DNA from: Chionoecetes opilio
Taxonomy: Eukaryota; Arthropoda; Malacostraca; Decapoda; Majidae
Assembly: GCA_016584305.1 (NCBI GenBank)
Contig: JACEEZ010022611.1
Location: forward strand, 96,984 to 160,983
DNA length: 64,000 nucleotides
Direction of reading: 5' to 3'
The position numbers and the translations under genes are program-made. The notes below the pieces were generated by a model, which was given only the letters and a program-made list of their open reading frames with translations, was not told where the DNA came from and made no database searches. This document shows positions 63,566 to 64,000 of the stretch, piece by piece. Numbering within the stretch: the stretch's first letter is position 1; each line of letters starts with the position of its first letter.

Positions 63566-63764
63566 AAAATTTTTATTTTAAATTAAAAATAAGTTTTTTA
63601 ATTTTTTTTTTTATATTATTTTTTAATTTTAATTTTTTTAAAATAATAAAATTATAAAAAATAAAAAAAAAAACAATAAATAATTTACAAAAATATAAAA
63701 TAAATATTATTAAAAATTTTTAAAAAAAATTTTTAAATATTATTAAAAATATATATTATTAAAA
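61415..63764. repeat. A/T-only low-complexity tract
   Basis: It begins as (TA)n and becomes irregular TATA/TTTA/ATAA sequence. From 61739 to 63279 there is not one G or C, and 63281-63592 is again pure A/T. No unit length is evident. Confidence 0.95.
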
Positions 63765-64000
63765 AGATGAGAGTATTAGGTTGTATTTGTATTATGTTGT
63801 TGTTGAGTAAGATTATGTTATTACAACAAATAATCATAAAAACAACATTCAAAACATAATACTCCCTACAACATTTTTAATATTTTAATTTCTCTAATAA
63901 ATTAAAATTTAAATTAAAATAATTTTATGAATATATTATAATATTTTAAATTTATATTAATAAATAATAATATTAATATATTTATTTAAATAATAAAAAT
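63765..64000. other. AT-rich end of window, no gene
   Basis: A short G-containing stretch (63764-63880) with GTTGTTGTTG and ACAACA words, then A/T again. Nothing assignable. Confidence 0.5.

Noticed and set aside
63764..63880. Possible inverted repeat around TTATTACAACAAATAAT
   Set aside because: Pairing is weak and expected in such AT-rich sequence.

Overview
The window is eukaryotic and looks like accessory, repeat-dominated DNA from an arthropod, most probably a decapod crustacean. The evidence is split exons with GT/AG borders, an insect/crustacean dpr-type immunoglobulin exon, very dense and long dinucleotide microsatellites, tRNA-derived SINEs, several non-LTR retrotransposons, Helitrons, and arthropod multi-copy 'uncharacterized protein' families. 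The species assignment is inference. No bacterial-style operons, rRNAs, functional tRNAs or CRISPR arrays were seen.

Host genes are few. The first 1.2 kb holds the last two coding exons of a dpr-family cell-surface protein (304-440 and 1062-1168, + strand). A short cysteine-rich VWC-like terminal exon is possible at 50634-50815 (- strand). Nearly everything else is mobile DNA, much of it nested.

Layout. 1-2277: dpr 3' end and an N gap. 3.6-8.3 kb: a long (TG)n tract, two foldback elements (4407-5335 and 7039-8333), two GTCACTCCGG-type minisatellites and a Helitron scrap. 8.4-10.9 kb: first copy of a 2,462-bp DNA transposon with CACTGGGG terminal inverted repeats (TIRs). 11.2-20.9 kb: a 4.8-kb unit present twice in tandem; each unit carries a Helitron and a long-TIR transposon encoding part of a CLFC/HRSC zinc-finger-like protein. 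21.1-28.0 kb: a larger inverted-repeat-bounded element with a relative of that gene, split by a 3.1-kb coding-poor LTR retrotransposon and capped by another Helitron. 28-34 kb: (GA)n and (CA)n arrays, SINEs and a LINE 3' fragment. 34.4-40.5 kb: a nearly full-length two-ORF LINE (- strand) holding a Helitron. 40.7-45.1 kb: a CR1-like LINE (- strand) holding the second 2,462-bp transposon and a 209-bp insertion. 45.6-48.5 kb: an element with about 620-bp inverted repeats. 48.9-50.2 kb: microsatellites and a second LINE 3' fragment. 51.6-53.1 kb: a 1,462-bp palindrome. 53.4-56.8 kb: GA/TC arrays and two more SINE types. 57.5-61.1 kb: another TIR element holding a Helitron. 61.4-64 kb: an almost pure A/T tract.

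Three insertions can be dated relative to their hosts because removing them restores the interrupted host reading frame exactly: the 2,462-bp transposon (TTA duplicated) and the 209-bp insert (TATT duplicated) in the CR1-like LINE, and the Helitron (A/T junction) in the two-ORF LINE. Several regions (11-16 kb, 45.6-49.9 kb, 57.5-61.3 kb) show single-base indels concentrated in homopolymers when compared with sister copies in the same window, so part of the apparent decay may be unpolished consensus rather than biology.
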